64,000 nt of DNA from Cytophagaceae bacterium (GTDB lineage: Bacteria; Bacteroidota; Bacteroidia; Cytophagales; Spirosomataceae): positions 1 through 64,000 of the forward strand of contig JAIXOL010000033.1 of assembly GCA_027486845.1 (NCBI GenBank), read 5' to 3'. Positions 63,068 through 64,000 of the stretch are shown one piece after another. The notes under the pieces are model-generated. The model ran no database searches and was not told the origin of the DNA. It was given only the letters and a program-made list of their open reading frames with translations. The stretch's first letter is position 1. Every line of letters begins with the position of its first letter. The position numbers and the translations under genes were made by a program.

Positions 63068-64000
63068 TTACGCAGAATTTCTACTGGCATTGATATTTCC
63101 AAACAACGAGCGAGTAACCATTTTTTCGTAAACTAAACGAGTTTTTTCGTCAGTTGTTTCTTCGATTTTCTGCAAAGCATATTGCTGAATTGTTAGCAAA
63201 GGTAAAACGATATGTTCACGGTAATTGATTGATAATTTTCCAAGTTCTTCCGATTCCATCAAAACTTTTTGTCCCGAAACCAAAAGCATATTTTTTACCG
63301 TCAGTAAATACTCTTCGTAGAGAATTTTCCAAAAATCGCCATATTCTGGGTCATTTTTCATGTAGTTTGTTAGTGGAAAATAACTTTTTGTCAAAGCCAT
63401 CATACTATTTTCCATCAAGGTTTTGAAGTAAAGTGAGCTTTGGTAAAGTGATTTTAAATCTTCTAGACGACCTTCTTCGATTACTTTTTCTAAAGCCGAA
63501 CCAAAACCAAAATATCCAGGAACATTTTGTTTTAATTGACTCCAAGAACCCACAAACGGAATTGCTCTTAAATCTGAAAGCATCAGTTTCTTACCCGAAC
63601 TACGCTTACTTGGGCGACTGCCTATATTAGTCAAACCATAATATTTAAGCGGACTCTTGTTTTCGAGATAAGATACAAACAATGGATGTTCTTTCAACTC
63701 AAAGTATTTTCTTACGCCTTCTTCGCCCAATTCATCAATCAAATTGCGTTCTTTCTTATCAATAATTGACCTATCATCTTGGAAAACATCATTTATAATT
63801 CCTGCCGAAATCAACTGCTCAAAATTAAACATTGCTTGGGCTCGTGAACCATACATAGAAGTAATGGTTTGTCCTTGAATTGTAATCTGGATTTCGTTAT
63901 TAGCAATCGTTGGGCCTTGTGAAGCATAAAACTGATGCGTTTTTCCACCTCCACGAGCAGGCGGGCCTCCACGACCATCAAAAAACATTATTTCAATCTG
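63068..64000 (-). CDS. ppc: Phosphoenolpyruvate carboxylase, C-terminal part (gene runs off the window)
   Basis: Carboxylates phosphoenolpyruvate to oxaloacetate. The visible part is about 310 residues. At the edge the frame is open and reads QIEIMFFDGRGGPPARGGG, matching the FHGRGGxxGRGGG active-site loop of PEPC; then come QITIQGQTI, SWSQLKQNVPGYFGFGSALE and the C-terminal FGNINASRNSA. Canonical PEPC ends near MRNTG, so this is the compact form found in Bacteroidota. The N-terminal 60 percent lies beyond 64000. Confidence 0.92.
   Translation of the reverse strand, partial: QIEIMFFDGRGGPPARGGGKTHQFYASQGPTIANNEIQITIQGQTITSMYGSRAQAMFNFEQLISAGIINDVFQDDRSIIDKKERNLIDELGEEGVRKYFELKEHPLFVSYLENKSPLKYYGLTNIGSRPSKRSSGKKLMLSDLRAIPFVGSWSQLKQNVPGYFGFGSALEKVIEEGRLEDLKSLYQSSLYFKTLMENSMMALTKSYFPLTNYMKNDPEYGDFWKILYEEYLLTVKNMLLVSGQKVLMESEELGKLSINYREHIVLPLLTIQQYALQKIEETTDEKTRLVYEKMVTRSLFGNINASRNSA

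Overview
This window looks like chromosomal DNA from a Bacteroidota bacterium, most likely order Cytophagales (an Emticicia/Arcicella/Runella-type genome). The reasons are low G+C, two TonB-dependent receptors (one with a carboxypeptidase-like N-terminal domain), many Sec signal peptides and lipoproteins, an unlinked atpD-atpC pair with a very short epsilon subunit, a C-terminal beta domain of the type common on secreted Cytophagales enzymes, and Bacteroidota promoters of the form TTTG-N18..20-TAnnTTTG (clear upstream of rpsA and atpD). The order assignment is inference. I saw no rRNA, tRNA, CRISPR array, prophage or intact insertion sequence.

Layout. 1-7240: inverted arrays of a 120-bp hairpin repeat flank a giant secreted beta-rich protein of unknown function and prmA. 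7238-12908 (minus): an extracellular polysaccharide operon (SLBB export protein, Wzz-like chain-length protein, RfbA, nucleotide-sugar dehydrogenase). 13222-16607: superoxide dismutase, tadA and rpsA. 16690-20229: a 148-bp tandem repeat that shares the 3' end of a Uma2-family gene, then pbpC with an in-frame repeat insertion. 20398-26560: kdsC-like phosphatase, two sugar isomerase/epimerase TIM barrels, a prohibitin-like protein and an SLC45-type sugar transporter. 26888-31707: ECF sigma factor, UbiA-like prenyltransferase, ethanolamine-type permease, cysS. 31761-34877: a higBA toxin-antitoxin pair with an evident operator, divergent from a TonB receptor. 34981-37140: two glycosyltransferases, one carrying an in-frame heptamer repeat. 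37295-37710: a broken lipoprotein gene. 38321-44912: atpD-atpC, moaA, cyclophilin, M1 peptidase. 44970-51019: a GT-C-like membrane protein, a dienoyl-CoA isomerase-like crotonase, an aminotransferase, a GNAT and a lactonase. 51447-59591 (minus): serine hydrolase, DUF4174 protein, TonB receptor, comEC, acetylxylan-esterase-like enzyme and SGNH lipoprotein. 59768-64000: anmK, a secreted sialate-esterase-like protein and the 3' part of ppc.

The genes fit a heterotrophic, polysaccharide-using, capsule-making aerobe: uptake (TonB receptors, sugar transporter), extracellular de-acetylation (three secreted esterases), cell-wall building and recycling (pbpC, anmK), and surface glycan export. Most genes are ordinary housekeeping genes, and I did not find a convincing new multi-gene system. 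The least ordinary content is the repeats: at least five distinct small palindromic families, three of which touch coding sequence (an insertion in pbpC, a heptamer array in a glycosyltransferase, a tandem array overlapping a gene tail). Other points of note are a perfect 9-bp inverted-repeat operator at higBA and the 1587-residue secreted protein.
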